In this document: one piece after another, positions 45,818-56,544 of the stretch | Layout: every line of letters begins with the position of its first letter | Position numbering within the stretch: the stretch's first letter is position 1 | Assembly (NCBI RefSeq): GCF_011386835.1 | Contig: NC_088799.1 | Span: 74,233,302 to 74,297,301, forward strand | Length of the DNA: 64,000 nt | DNA from: Chrysemys picta bellii | Lineage: Eukaryota; Chordata; Testudines; Emydidae | Direction of reading: 5' to 3' | Notes under the pieces: generated by a model | What the model was told of the DNA's origin: nothing | The model's input: only the letters and a program-made list of their open reading frames with translations | Database searches by the model: none | Program-made: the position numbers and the translations under genes

Positions 45818-47428
45818 TTGAGGGTTACCACCCCACACTACTTTTGTTCCCATCCCAGGGACCAGGGCATGCCTTGGTGTCAGGGCTTCAAGCCATGCAG
45901 GTCCTGCCTGAAGCCCATGCCAAAGGGAGACCCACACGACTCCTGTCTCAAGTGTCTTGGAGAGAGGCACCAGTCCAACAGGTGCCAAATTTGCAGGGGG
46001 TTTAAGCCCAGAACAAAGAAGAAGCAAGACTTTTGCCTAAAGCTCCTCTTAATGGAGTCAGCTCTTCAATCCCAGGCGGTTCCCAATCTGGCGCCAGGTG
46101 CTTCGGTGCGCAGCATGCCGTCCTTGGTACAAGAAGCCACGGCACGAAGGAAGGACTCATCTAAAGAGCCCAGGCACCATGGACCAGCTCTAGTGCGAGG
46201 CACCACTCACAGTTGCCAGTGCCGCACAAGAAAAAGAGGACTGATCGGGCATTCCCCCACTAAGGCAACAGAGCAGGCGGGCACAAGTGGGGTGCGTCCC
46301 ATGTCGGGACCCCCAGCCTCGAGTCTGCCTAGACTGGTGCCATCAATTCTGGCCTCTCAGGAAAGTCTGTCAAGTCCGGCCCCAGTGGACTCCCTGGTGT
46401 GGGAGGATTTGGAGGAGGACTTGGATGCTCCCTCTATGCCAGACATGTTCGAGGCAGCCAGGGACCTGATTGCCATGACGGCACCGTCCCCCGCTCCACC
46501 AGCAGGCAACACCACTGGCACCAGTTTGTCATAGGGACAAGCCTACCATGATGCAGCGCCGATCATCTGCACCGCCCTGGTCAGACTGGAACTTCTCTTC
46601 GGAGTCGGAGGCAAACTCCTACGCGTTCAGGTGGAGTCGGTACTGCTCCCACACTGCTCCTGGCACCACCCGAAACAGAATGAAGGGCAGACAATACCTG
46701 TAATGTCCTGGCCCCCTCAGTAGCAGGAACTGACACAGTGTCCCTTTTGGACAAATCCAGGGGCTGGTTTCCGGGTTCCAGGACCCTGCCGGTGGTATCG
46801 GAGGTGCGAATCTCTCCATTGGCCGCTTCTGTAGCCCAGGAACCTCCCCGGGGTAGGGATGTGGAAGCCCAGGCCAACAAGGATGCAAGGCTCGGCACCA
46901 GCACCAAAGCGGCTGCAGCACCAGGCATTACCACTGTTCCCTGCATCTCTCAAGTGGCACAAGGGGATCCCTGCGAGCTGGAGGGGCAAGAGGACCCAGT
47001 GCCACCAAGGGCATTGTCCTCATCCTCCCTGGATGATGCGGTGGCAGGAACCTCCACCACACTGTGCGCTATGGACACTAGGGCCATCAGGACCTGCTCA
47101 GGAGGGTGGTCCAGAACCTGAACTTGCAGGCTGAGGAGGTCTCTGAGGACACAGATCCCCTGGTGGATATTCTGGCCCCTGAAGGGCCCTCGAGAGTGGC
47201 TCTGCCCCTCATTAAAACTATACAGAATACTATCAAGGTGCAGTGGCACACACCCACCTCTATCCCACCAACAGCCAAGGAGGTGGAGTGCAAATACTTT
47301 GTGCCATTTAAGAGGTATGAGCACCTCTTTACCTACCCCAGGTCTTGGACCCTGGTGGTGGAGGCGGTGAACCACAAGGAGCAGCAGGGGCGACCTGGGC
47401 CTATGTCCAAATCCAAGGACACTAAGAA
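45818..47428 (+). pseudogene. DIRS gag-like ORF1, 5' part
   Basis: The first frame (45818-46534) has a Cys/His cluster, 'CRSCLKPMPKGDPHDSCLKCLGERHQSNRCQICRGF', here only described by its Cys pattern CxxC...CxxC...H...CxxC, at about residues 27-67, a zinc-knuckle-like feature of DIRS ORF1. It then becomes Ser/Pro-rich and acidic (about 180-225) before a TAG at 46532. Text resumes in other frames (46738-47121, then 47106-47501, with 'PTSIPPTAKEVECKYFVPFKRYEHLFTYP' style capsid text). ORF1 is thought to form the particle that binds element RNA. Several frame changes mean that no intact protein can be made. Confidence 0.75.
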
Positions 47429-47429
47429 G

Positions 47430-47605
47430 GGTGGGCTAGCTCAGTGGTTTGAGCATTGGCCTACAAAAATTGTGAGTTCAATCCTTGAGAGGGCCATTTA
47501 GGGATCAGGGGCAAAAATCTGTCTGGGGATTGGTCCTGCTTTGAGCAGGGGGTTGGACTAGATTACCTCCTGAGGTCCCTTCCAATCCTGATATTCTATG
47601 ATTCT
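47430..47605 (+). mobile_element. Cry-type tRNA-derived SINE inserted in the DIRS gag
   Basis: Starts GGGTGGGCTAGCTCAGTGGT, a polymerase III A box in a tRNA-like head, with a B box GAGTTCAATCC at about 47471. The 3' half, GGGGGTTGGACTAGATTACC, CCTTCCAATCCTGATATTC and TATGATTCTA, is a CR1 tail, so CR1 machinery probably moved it. A short CTAAG is present at both flanks. It splits the DIRS ORF1 between '...SKDTKK' and 'VDLFSRKVYSTGG'. This SINE type is known from cryptodiran turtles. Confidence 0.92.
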
Positions 47606-48170
47606 AAGGTGGACCTTTTCAGTCGAAAAGTGTACTCCACCGGAGGGCTTCACATAACGAACCAGCAAGCAGTCCTGAGATGCTATGCTTATAACTCCTG
47701 GAGTTCTCTGGCCAAATTCCAGGAATTGCTCCTAGCGGACTCCTGCTATGAGTTTGGAGTGGTTCTGGAGGAGGGCAAGGTGGTTGCCAGGACCACTCTT
47801 CAGGCTGCCCTGGACTCCGCAGACTCAGCCACCCACATAGCCATAGCCATGAGGTGCAACTTCAGGTGTCAGGGCTACTGCATGAGGTCCAGAAAACAGT
47901 CCAGGGCCTTCCCTTGGACTGCTCTGGCCTCTTTGCAGAGCAGACAGACTCAAGGCTTCATTGCCTTAAGGACTTGCAGGCAACCCTCAAGTCTCTGGAG
48001 CTGCACACACCAGCCCCTCAAAGAAAGACATTTAAGCTCCAGGCCATCCCACACTTCTGCTCTGCTTTCTGCTGTAGTCCTGCCTAGGAGGGGCAGAGTA
48101 GAAGTTACAGGAGGCGCCCATCTCAGTCCTCCTCTGGACAGGGTCCGGGCTCAGCTAAGCAGCGTCTGAA
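47606..48170 (+). pseudogene. DIRS gag-like ORF1, 3' part
   Basis: After the SINE the frame continues with 'VDLFSRKVYSTGGLHI', 'NQQAVLRCYAYNSWSSLAKFQELL' and 'EEGKVVARTTLQAALDSADSA', the conserved C-terminal capsid-like block of DIRS ORF1. Near 47890 the sense shifts to the frame of 47854-48087 ('SGLLHEVQKTVQGLPLDCSGLF'), so the reading frame is broken by an indel. 48050-48170 is the tail and the link to the RT. Confidence 0.75.
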
Positions 48171-48397
48171 CTCAAAGGCAAACTTTTGAAGGTGCGCCCG
48201 AGAACGGAGCACCACTTCAATGCCTAGATCCTTCCCCTCCATTTGTGATCTGTCTATCCCATTTCTACTGTGCCTGGGCTCAAATAACCTCAGACTGTGG
48301 GGTCCTGAGCATGGTAGAATTAGGATATTCTCTCTGATTCTGTTCCCTCCCACTCTCCCCGTCCCTCTTCAGGGACCCTTCTTATGAGCAACTTCTA

Positions 48398-48955
48398 GTG
48401 CAGGAGGTGCGAATACTCCTACAGCTCGGGGTGGTAGATGAGGTTCCTCAGGAGTTCAGGGGCAGTGGATTCTACTCCCATTATTTCTTAATCCCCAAGG
48501 CCAAGGGTGGGCTCAGGCCAATTTTAGACCTGCAAAATTTCAACAAATTCATGAAGAAATTGAAGTTCCTCATCGTCTCCCTGGCTTCCATCATTCCCTC
48601 TCTGGATCCAGGGGGCTGGTATGCTGCCCTCAACTTGAAGGATGCATACTTCCATGTCTCCATAATCCTGTCCAACAGTCAGTGCATGATGCTGACCACA
48701 AATCTCAGAAACGATCAGTTCACAGTCCTCCTCTTCAGCCTATCAGCAGCCCCTTGGGTGTTCACCAAGTGCATGGCAGTTGTGGCAGCTTTTCTTCAAA
48801 AGCATCAGGTGCAAGTCTTCCTGTACCTAGACGACTGGCTCATCAAGGACCGGGCCAGAGCCCAGGTGGAGAAACACATAAACCTGGTGTGTACGACGTT
48901 CCTTGGACTCGGGCTCATCCTCAACATGGCGAAGTCGACCTTAACTCCCAATTAG
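48398..48955 (+). pseudogene. DIRS reverse transcriptase
   Basis: 185 residues with RT motifs in order: 'FRGSGFYSHYFLIPKAKGGLRPILDLQNFN' (about 21-50; fingers), motif A 'YAALNLKDAYFHVSI' with catalytic Asp (about residue 83), 'LSAAPWVFTKCM' (about 117-128) and motif C 'FLYLDDWLI' with the Asp pair (about 142-144), then 'GLGLILNMAKSTLTP'. YLDD rather than YADD is usual for DIRS elements. It ends at TAG 48953-48955 and the next frames carry on with 'KFIGALLDS'. Catalytic residues are intact here, but the polyprotein is not. Confidence 0.92.
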
Positions 48956-49083
48956 AGAATAAAATTCATCGGGGCCCTCTTGGACTCCACCCAGTTCAGG
49001 GAGTTCCTGCCTGAGTCTCGTTTTCTGGCCATGAGCGCCATCTCTACCGGTTCCCCACCACAACGGCCAGAAATTTCCTAAAA

Positions 49084-49545
49084 TTGCTCAGACATATGGC
49101 AGCTTGCACTTATGTGGTGCAGCATGCACTGCTGTGCCTCTGTCCCCTCCAGGTGTGGCTGGCCCAAGTGTACAGGCCAAACTGGGACCACCTAGACAGG
49201 CTGGTCACGCTCTCTCCTCAGGTTCTTGAGTCCTTCCGGTGGTGGCTCAATCCACAAGCAGTTTGTGTGGGAGTACCTTTCTCCATACCTCAGCCATCAC
49301 TGTCACTAGTCACAGATGCATCGACACTGGGGTGGGGAGCACACCTGGGTGACATCAGAACTCAAGGTCTATGGTCCCAGGAAGCACTATCACTGCACAT
49401 CAACATCAGAGAGCTGCACACGGTGCATCTAGCTTGCCAGATGTTTCAGGTCTGTTTTGAGGGCAAATGTGTATTGGTGTTGACAGACAACACCACAGCA
49501 ATGTTCTTTATAAACAAACAGGTGGTGCTCGCTTCTCTCTCCTAT
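49084..49545 (+). pseudogene. DIRS RNase H domain
   Basis: The frame gives 'LRHMAACTYVVQHALL', 'DHLDRLVTLSPQVLESFRWWL' and then the RNase H residues: 'SLVTDASTLGWGAHL' (first Asp), 'INIRELHTVHLA' (Glu) and 'VLVLTDNTTAMFFINKQ' (second Asp). After about 49530 the correct reading moves to the frame of 49467-49709 ('LYKQTGGARFSLLCEEAHRLWDF'), so an indel interrupts it; the rest of the 407-residue open frame to 50307 is out of phase and not real protein. Confidence 0.88.
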
Positions 49546-50077
49546 GCGAGGAAGCCCACAGGTTGTGGGACTTTTGCATCGCCCACTCGATACAGTTGGA
49601 GGCATCGTATCTGCCAGCATGCAAAACGCACTGGCCGATCACCTCAGCAGATCCTTCCACGGCCACGAATGGTCTCTCTGAATGGATGTCATCAGCAATA
49701 TCTTCCTGAGGTGGGGATCTCCCCAGGTAGACCTGTTCATGACACGGTGCAACAGGAGGTGCCAGCAGTTCTGCTCCTTCCTGAACCACAGCCCCAGTTC
49801 AATCACAGATGCCTTTCTCCTCGCATGGATGGGGAGCCTGGTGTACGCATTTCCACCTCTCCCTCTCATCCACAAGGTCCCCCACAAGGTCTGGCAGGAC
49901 AAGGCATCGCTGATCCTCGTAGTGCCGGCGTGGCCCCACCAACACTTGTTTTCCATGCTGTTAGACCTCTCAGTGGCCTTGCCCATGATTCCAGACCTCT
50001 TCATGCAGGACCACTGCCACCTTCAGCACCCCAACCTGGAGTCTCTCCACCTCACAGCGTGGAAACTCCATGGCTAA
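49546..50077 (+). pseudogene. DIRS methyltransferase-like (DAM-like) region
   Basis: In the frame of 49682-50077: 'FLRWGSPQVDLFMTRCNRRCQQFCS', 'ITDAFLLAWMGSLVYAFPPLPLIHKV', 'DKASLILVVPAWPHQHLF' and 'LHLTAWKLHG'. This order after RNase H is usual for DIRS elements, where the region is annotated as a methyltransferase-like domain of unknown need. The upstream link 'LEASYLPACKTHW...' lies in the frame of 49467-49709. Confidence 0.85.
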
Positions 50078-50084
50078 ATTCGTT

Positions 50085-51055
50085 AGATCTCCAGTTCTCC
50101 TTGGAAGTAGAAAGTCCTCCACTCGCAACACTTATCTGGCCAAGTGGAAAAGGTTCTCTATTTGGCCCTCACAGAAAGGCACTCCTTTATACTGGACTAT
50201 TTCCTCTACTTAAAGCAGCAAGGGCTGGCAGTCTTGTCAATCAAGGTGCACCTGGCTGGTATTTCCGCTTTCCACCCGGGTGTAGCGGTGTGATCAGTAT
50301 TTGCTAACCCCATGTTCGGACGCGTCCTTAAGGGGCTAGATAGGCTGTACCCCAAGGTGCGGCAACCGGTCCCTCCATGGGATCTTAACCTGGTTCTCTC
50401 AAGGCTCATGGGGCCCTTCAAACCTCTAGCAACTTGTTCTCTGCTTTCTCTCTTAGAAGGTGGTGTTCCTCCTGGCTATAACTTCAGCCAGAAGAGTTTG
50501 AGTTCAAAGCTTTAACATCTGAGCCTCCTTATACAGTATTTATAAGACAAGGTGCAGTTGCAGCCGCACCCGGCCTTTCTCCCTAAAGTTGTTTCACAGT
50601 TTAATGCAAAGCCAGACATCTTTCTACCAGTGTTCTTCCCGAAGCTGCATGCTAATGATAGGGAGCACATGCTCCATTCCCTAGATGTTAGACAGGCCCT
50701 GGCTTTTTACATTGAGCAGACAAAGCTGTTTAGGAAGTCGAAGCAACTCTTCATTACCATCGGTGAAAAGATAAGAGGACTCTCAGTCCCATCCCAAGAA
50801 ATCTCTTCTTGGATCACAGCCTGCATCAGGACATGCTATGATTGGGCAAAGATACCAGCCCCAGCATTGATGTCGCACTCCACGAGAGAACAAGCTTCCT
50901 GTGCAGCATTCCTAGCGCAGGTCCCCATTCAGGATATCCGCAGGGCGGTGACAAGGTCATCTATTCACACCTTTACATCACGCTATGCCATCACACAGCA
51001 GACTAGAGACAATTCTGCATTTGGTAGAGCAGTGCTTCAGTCGGCAACTCAGTGA
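50085..51055 (+). pseudogene. DIRS tyrosine recombinase
   Basis: Pieces in three frames: 'YLAKWKRFS' near 50130, 'VRQPVPPWDLNLVLSRLM' (50352-50410), 'VVFLLAITSARRV' near 50460, then the open frame 50552-51055. The last contains 'HANDREHMLHSLDVRQALAFYIEQT' and the catalytic C-terminal block 'HSTREQASCAAFLAQVPIQDIRRA' (HxxR) followed by 'SSIHTFTSRYAIT' with the candidate Tyr nucleophile. The enzyme would join circular cDNA into the genome. A Trp usual before SSxHTF is Arg here. Frame breaks upstream make it inactive. Confidence 0.88.
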
Positions 51056-51104
51056 ACTCTGACCCCTCCTCTGGAGGACTGCTTGGGAATCACCTACTTG
51101 GAAC

Positions 51105-51185
51105 TGACATGAGCAATCACTTGAAGAAGAAAAAATGGTTACCTACCTTTCGTAACTGTTCTTTGAGATGTGTTGCTCAAGTCCA
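51105..51185. repeat. DIRS internal complementary region
   Basis: TGAGCAATCACTTGAAGAA complements the left outer edge (TTCTTCGAGTGATTGCTCA), and directly next to it GTTACCTACCTTTC...TTCTTTGAGATGTGT complements the right outer edge (ACACATCTCAAAGAA...GAAAGGTAGGTAAC). The two halves meet at about 51130. This is the diagnostic layout of the DIRS1 group. Confidence 0.88.
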
Positions 51186-51199
51186 TGCCAAGACCCACC

Positions 51200-51440
51200 C
51201 GCCTCAACTCTGTCAGAGTTTCCAGCAAGAAGGAACTGAAGAGGTGATGGGTAGGCAGGGACCTATATACACCGCCATGAAGGTGCAACTCCAGGGGGTT
51301 CCAAAACTGACCTAACGGGTACCACTAGGGAAAAACCATCTGACGATTGTGCACACAGCATGCGCAAACCTACTTAGAATGGACATGAGCCACACATCTC
51401 AAAGAACAACAGTTGTGAAAGGTAGGTAACTGTTTTTTCT
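51200..51440 (+). repeat. DIRS right inverted terminal repeat
   Basis: Reverse-complement partner of 45532-45720, extended outward by the extra edge ACAGTTGTGAAAGGTAGGTAAC that only the right end and the internal complementary region carry. Confidence 0.88.
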
Positions 51441-53150
51441 GTGTTATTTGTAATTATCTTGAGGCCTAATAAATGTCTACTGTGCCTCAGCAATATACAA
51501 CACAATTCTCAGAGAGCAGATGGTCAGAATTTTTTAGCCAGTTTCCCTTCGGAAATGGGAACAATTTCACTTTGGAAAAATAGCTTTTTGGAGTTCTGGC
51601 TTGTTTCAATTATTCTATATTACATATGTTCAGCCTACAGGTAAAAAGAGGATTGTTTTTCCCTTCTGGCAGTCCTACAAACTCATCCTGGGCTTGCTCT
51701 TTCCTGCACATCTTTCCCAGTAATAAAGGTACAACAGGCTAAAGTATTCCTTCAGTGGTACCTATGTAACCCCATTATCTTTAATGGCTTTCCACATGTT
51801 TCGCAAAAACAGAGTAAACAATGCTGTTGGTAGTGCACAAGAAGGAAAAACATCAAGTGTTCTTTACTCTTTTGGCTTTGCAGAGCTAATGAGAGTAAAA
51901 AGGCAATATAAATTTACATTAGTTAATACCAACTTAATTTTCTATTGGGTGAAAACTGTACACACTCAGGTCTGAGACACACTGGTTTATTAATTCAAAC
52001 CTTTTGTTTAACCCAAAGTATTCCTTGTAATTACAATTACTATTAAAGTAAAAAACAGACACATAGTGAAAAGCAAGGGCTTCTCCTAGGACATAGACAG
52101 GTCATGGTGGATTTCTCCTATGATGCTCCAACTGCACTTAAAATCTTTCACATATGTATACACATCCAAATTAATTTTCTTTCATTCATCACTAAGTATC
52201 ATACTGTGACATTCCCCAGGGTAAAATCTGGACCATTGAGCAGCTGTATCCCCTTAAATTCTCTTGTCTGGGGTGCCTTTTACACTGCTTTGCTGTCAGG
52301 ACAGCCATTGCTGGCCACCTCATGCAGCCTTCGGCATGCAAATTCACTCCAAGCTAAATACATGAGCACTCTGACCAGTCATTCATGAATTATGTACAGG
52401 GCAACACCCACAGGCTCTCTAGTCCCAGTCTTGTTTCCGCAGAAATGTAGGTCTTGTACTGTCCAGCACACTACTGAACAATGCAATCTCATAGAAAGTC
52501 TGTCCTTTCATCAAAGGAAAATGATATATGCACCACCTTTGTTATCCCAAATGGAGTTTCAACACACACACACTTTAATCCAAATACACTGGTTAAGATA
52601 AAATAATAAGTTTAATAACTACAGAAAGGTAGATTTTAAGTGATTACAAGTGATGCATAAAAGTCAGGAGATGCTACAAAAGAAAATAAGAAGAATACAC
52701 AAACTAATTCCTAATTTAACAAGCTAAGTGAACTTAAAAGCAAAGGTTTTGTCTCATCATATGCCGTTGTAAATTTCACAGGCTGGGTCTCCTTTCAGCC
52801 TGCAACCACTCTCCCTTAGTTCAGTTCTTTGAGAGTCCTTGATGTCATGAACAGAGATGGCAGGAGGAGAGTGAAATGGAGTTCACTGTGTGTGTGTGTC
52901 TCTCTCTCTTATACCACCCTCCCTTTTTTGAGGATTACCCCCAACTGGGGTGCAGACAAAAACTGCTTTGAGCCTGCCTTTCTAACTCTGGAACATGTTA
53001 CAGCAATGTTATACAGTAGAAACTTTTAACTTTACATATGACGTTGATACATTTTACCAGGACAATAATGTACAGCAGATTGAGTTTTCAAATGATACCT
53101 GACAAAGCATACTTCATACAAAATTTATCATAGTCTTGTAAAAGTGGTGA
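51441..53150. other. Gene-poor sequence
   Basis: Short CA and TG/TC runs at 52560-52572 and 52884-52908. No gene recognised. Confidence 0.5.
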
Positions 53151-53151
53151 C

Positions 53152-53326
53152 TATATAATAGTCCTGTGTCACCTTATAGACTAACAGACGTATTGGAACA
53201 TGAGCTTTCGTGGGTGAATATGAAAGCTTATGCTCCCATACATCTGTTAGTCTATAAGGTGCCACAGGACTCTTTGTTGCTTTTACAGATCCAAACTAAC
53301 ACGGCTACCCCTCTGATATATAATAG
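53152..53326 (-). mobile_element. Palindromic PLE/SINE-like insertion with 10-bp TSD (copy B)
   Basis: Element 53162-53316 between exact TATATAATAG copies (53152-53161, 53317-53326). The left arm GTGTCACCTTATAGACTAAC...GAGCTTTCGTG and the right arm GAAAGCTTATGC...GTTAGTCTATAAGGTGCCAC are inverted. The single-copy tail ends CACGGCTACCCCTCTGA, as in copy A. The arms are less alike than in copy A, so this insertion is older. Confidence 0.88.
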
Positions 53327-53980
53327 TATAGACTATTATACGTATGTCATATGTAACTTATATGCATGCATAAACTTTTTAATTTTAATATTGTTTTTGC
53401 TGGCTATGCCATTTTCATGTTCTCTTTTCTGATTGGTTATCAGTGATTACGTATTAATTATATTACCTAACTAGGTGAATTGACAGTACTATGCATAGGG
53501 ACTCTGAGGGAATTTCCAAGTTCTCTGGGTTTTCCTTTTTCCCTGATTGCTTATGGCAGCACGTTTTATATGTCAGGGTGTCTTTCTTCAATTGAATTGT
53601 ACAAAACGTTCTCCTTTATCCCATACAAAAGTCAAAAACAATTTTCTCCAATAACAAGGTCTAAGAAAACATTTTACTTGTGTCAAGCACAAGGACGATA
53701 CCAGCACATCTGAACTTATGCATCTGCCATACCAATTGTCAATATTTCAAAAGTAGCTAGTGATTTCTAGTTACCTAATTTTTTACTTTGCTAACTGAAA
53801 TACCTTAAGGGGCCTGACTTCCATATGAGCAGAAATAATTCTGGGGTCATTATTTTTTCAGATAATACTGCTAACTTTTCTTTTTATCTTGCTTTTAATA
53901 TAAAAATTATATGTTCTTGAAGGGCCTCTGTGTGCATTTCTACTTGTGGGTTATGGCACTCCTGGTGTTGAGCTGTGTGA

Positions 53981-54154
53981 TTGCTTTGAAAAGATCAGAG
54001 GTGTAGCCGTGTTAGTCTGAATCTGTAAAAAGCAACAGAGGGTCCTGTGGCACCTTTAAGACTAACAGAAGTATTGGGAGCATAAGCTTTCGTGCTCCCA
54101 ATACTTCTGTTAGTCTTAAAGGTGCCACAGGACCCTCTGTTGCTTTGAAAAGAT
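53981..54154 (+). mobile_element. Palindromic PLE/SINE-like insertion with 15-bp TSD (copy C)
   Basis: Element 53996-54139 between exact 15-bp copies of TTGCTTTGAAAAGAT (53981-53995, 54140-54154). Starts CAGAGGTGTAGCCGTGTTAG, the opposite orientation to copies A and B, then 53-bp arms (about 54030-54082 and 54093-54145) around TAAGCTTTCG. The TTGCTTT part of the duplication also matches element sequence next to the arms, a possible microhomology used at the joint. Confidence 0.9.
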
Positions 54155-54269
54155 GTCTGTTACAGGATGTGTGAGATTTCAGATGAGGGTGATGTCATTG
54201 GCGAGTGCACCTCCAATCAACTCAGTATTTCCACTGCCCTGCAAAGAGTAAACAGAAGTTAATTTGGTG

Positions 54270-56300
54270 TCTTTAGGTCTAGACTTCCCTGAGATTTAGA
54301 CTTTGTAAATATTTAGCTTACAGTAGTATAGAGTTGTTAGGGTAAATAGCTCTTCCCCTTTCCTAAGACCTCTGAGCCCTTTATTAGCACTAGTTGGTCC
54401 TGAGCCCTGTAAGGGCTACAAGAGGTGTGCCTCCTGCCTGGGGATTAGTGCCTTTTCTGCCTCCAAGAGATCAACATGATGATTCAATGTATGGTTTTGC
54501 TGTGCCTTCACTCAAGACACCACAAGGGAAAGACACTTGAGGCTCTACATCTGGTTTCTCAATGTCTACACCCTGATAACCCGACATGGGTACTGAGACC
54601 AGATCCTATGCTGAGGTCCTCTTACACAGGATCTAAGATGCATTTTACCACTCCAGCCTCAGTGCGCTCTTCTGTCTTGGGCTCCAAACCCAACACTGTT
54701 GCCCTCAGCACTGACTCTGGATCTGTATTTGGGCACAGACAACTCTGCCTCAACATCTCTTGTCCAAGCAGATGCTTCTTGGAGAAGAGGAAAAGAGGAG
54801 AAAGCACATATCCCAATGGAGGGTGTAAACAGAAGACATAGAAGATCTGCATTTTCCTCATCCTCCTGACCCACAAGTGCTTTGAAGACCCTCAAACAGC
54901 ACTGCTGTCATCTCTTCACCACACTTCTCCAGCGTTGGACATCCCAGCACCAACAAAGTTGGACTTATCAGGGTCTGAACTGGTGAGAACACCTCTGATC
55001 TCCCAGTATTTGAGTGGGAATCCCCCATCAAGGCTATTATCCACTCCTCTGAATGTTTTTCTGCTACCTGGCTGCGCCAATACCTACTCTTCTGGTTCCA
55101 ATCCACAGTTGCCTTGGAGTATATTCAGCCGCATTGGAGATTAACTTGGAGGGTCCCCTAGATTTGATCTTGGGACAGCAGACTTCTTTCCTTCCCTCAA
55201 ATCCAGATATCATGGAAGGGTATCATGCAGGTTCAGCTGTTCATGTGGCCCTATACGCAGGATTTCATGACGGCCCTTTTGTAAGCTGTGAGACTAGCTC
55301 TGGCAGCAACCTCAATGTCAATACCAATATGCTTGCCTCTTAGCTCTGACCTTCTTGACTTAGCCAAATATGTTTGGCTATCTCCTTTTTCAACCATATC
55401 TGTGTCCAAATGAACAGACAGAATATATTCTATACAAGCCGATGGACAGCAGTTCCTGCTACATTATCTTCCACCCAATTCTGTTATGGTTTCAACAGCA
55501 CAGGAGTGAATTAGGGACAACAAAACATCTCATTCTGCCCATTCTGACAGACAGGGACACAAGATGGATGCATTTATGGGAAAACCAACTTCTCTGGGAC
55601 ATCAGTGCAAGGGCAACACCCACAGGAGATTTTCTCAGGAGCTACTCCTGACTTAGATTCTCTGGTGTCTCAACAAATCGTAGAACATCAAAAGTTTCCC
55701 ATTTGAGGGTAGTGACCTTTGTAAGTGACATGACCGAATAGGCCCTAGAGAAGATCAAGGCAGCTAAGGCCACTGCCCAGTTTCTGGGACAAACTCAGTC
55801 TTCCTCTGCTCAGAGGAGGTTCTCCTACCCATCATTACTCTTCAGAGGCAGATTCTATCACAACAGCAAGGGATGCAGTCCCAGAGGCACTATGGAGTAT
55901 CTCTGAAACCAACTGCTGGCAAATGACCTCAGCAGTACAGGAGCAAGATTCCTCATTGCACATCCTCGCAGTCCTGAGGATAGAAGAGATAAAGTGGAGG
56001 CCTAACCTATATCATCCCAGCACCCCTGAGATTCAGAACTTTGGGGGAGGCCATCATTCTGGGGGCACTTGAATCAATGTGGTGTCTTCCCTCCTTCCTC
56101 CACCTATGTGGTTTTGGGGAAAGAAACTGTAGCGAGGTGCCAGACAGAGATTCCAGCCAGTAGGAGCAGTTGCAGAGACAGCTAGAGCACAGACTTCTGC
56201 ACTGGGAGAGGCGGGGAGGGTTAAAATAGGGTTGAGCCAGCACCTTTTGAACCCAGATCTTTGCAGGGCAAACTGCCCTCTGGAGGCACTTGCATCCATT
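54270..56300 (+). mobile_element. DIRS remnant 2 (5' leader and gag-like part)
   Basis: 'GTAAATATTTAGCTTACAGT' and what follows resembles the leader of the first DIRS (45780-45840). Then come a Cys-containing gag-like start ('CYKRCASCLGISAFSASK' in frame near 54408-54465) and, around 55740-55870, 'KIKAAKATAQFLGQTQSSSAQRRFSYPS' and 'RGRFYH' text typical of DIRS ORF1. No RT or recombinase follows before the next leader-like sequence at about 56390. Frames are heavily broken, and the left terminal repeat was not found. Confidence 0.6.
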
Positions 56301-56544
56301 CATGCAGTGCTTCCCCTCCCCTCATCCATGTGGTTTTGGGTAAAGAAACTAAAGGGAAAAGTGTCGAGTGTCCTTTCTTGCTTCAGCCTTCAGAAAACCT
56401 GTAAATAAGATTATAAGTAGTTAGCTTTGTTCAGTTAATTTCTGGTATAGTTAATGTAGTTTGTTTCTCCAGCCCTGGGACTTCCTCCCTGTGGTCGGGG
56501 ACTATGCCCAGAGTTGTGAGCTTCAAAAACTGCATCTCCTACCT

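Larger units (their letters stand above)
45532..51440 (+). mobile_element. DIRS-type tyrosine-recombinase retrotransposon, near full length, inactive
   Basis: About 5.9 kb with inverted terminal repeats: the left end (45532-45720) matches the reverse complement of 51200-51440. Within, in order, are a gag-like region, RT, RNase H, a methyltransferase-like region and a tyrosine recombinase. An internal complementary region at about 51105-51185 contains sequence complementary to both outer edges, as in the DIRS1 group, which uses it to circularise cDNA before recombinase-driven integration. No target-site duplication is expected and none was seen. Stops, frameshifts and a SINE insertion (47430-47605) make the copy non-functional. 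Confidence 0.92.

Noticed and set aside
47430..47505. Functional tRNA gene
   Set aside because: The A and B boxes belong to a SINE head that runs into a CR1 tail; there is no proper acceptor stem or anticodon arm.
49546..50307. The later half of the 407-residue frame beginning at 49084
   Set aside because: After the RNase H block the conserved DIRS text moves to other frames, so this part is out of phase.
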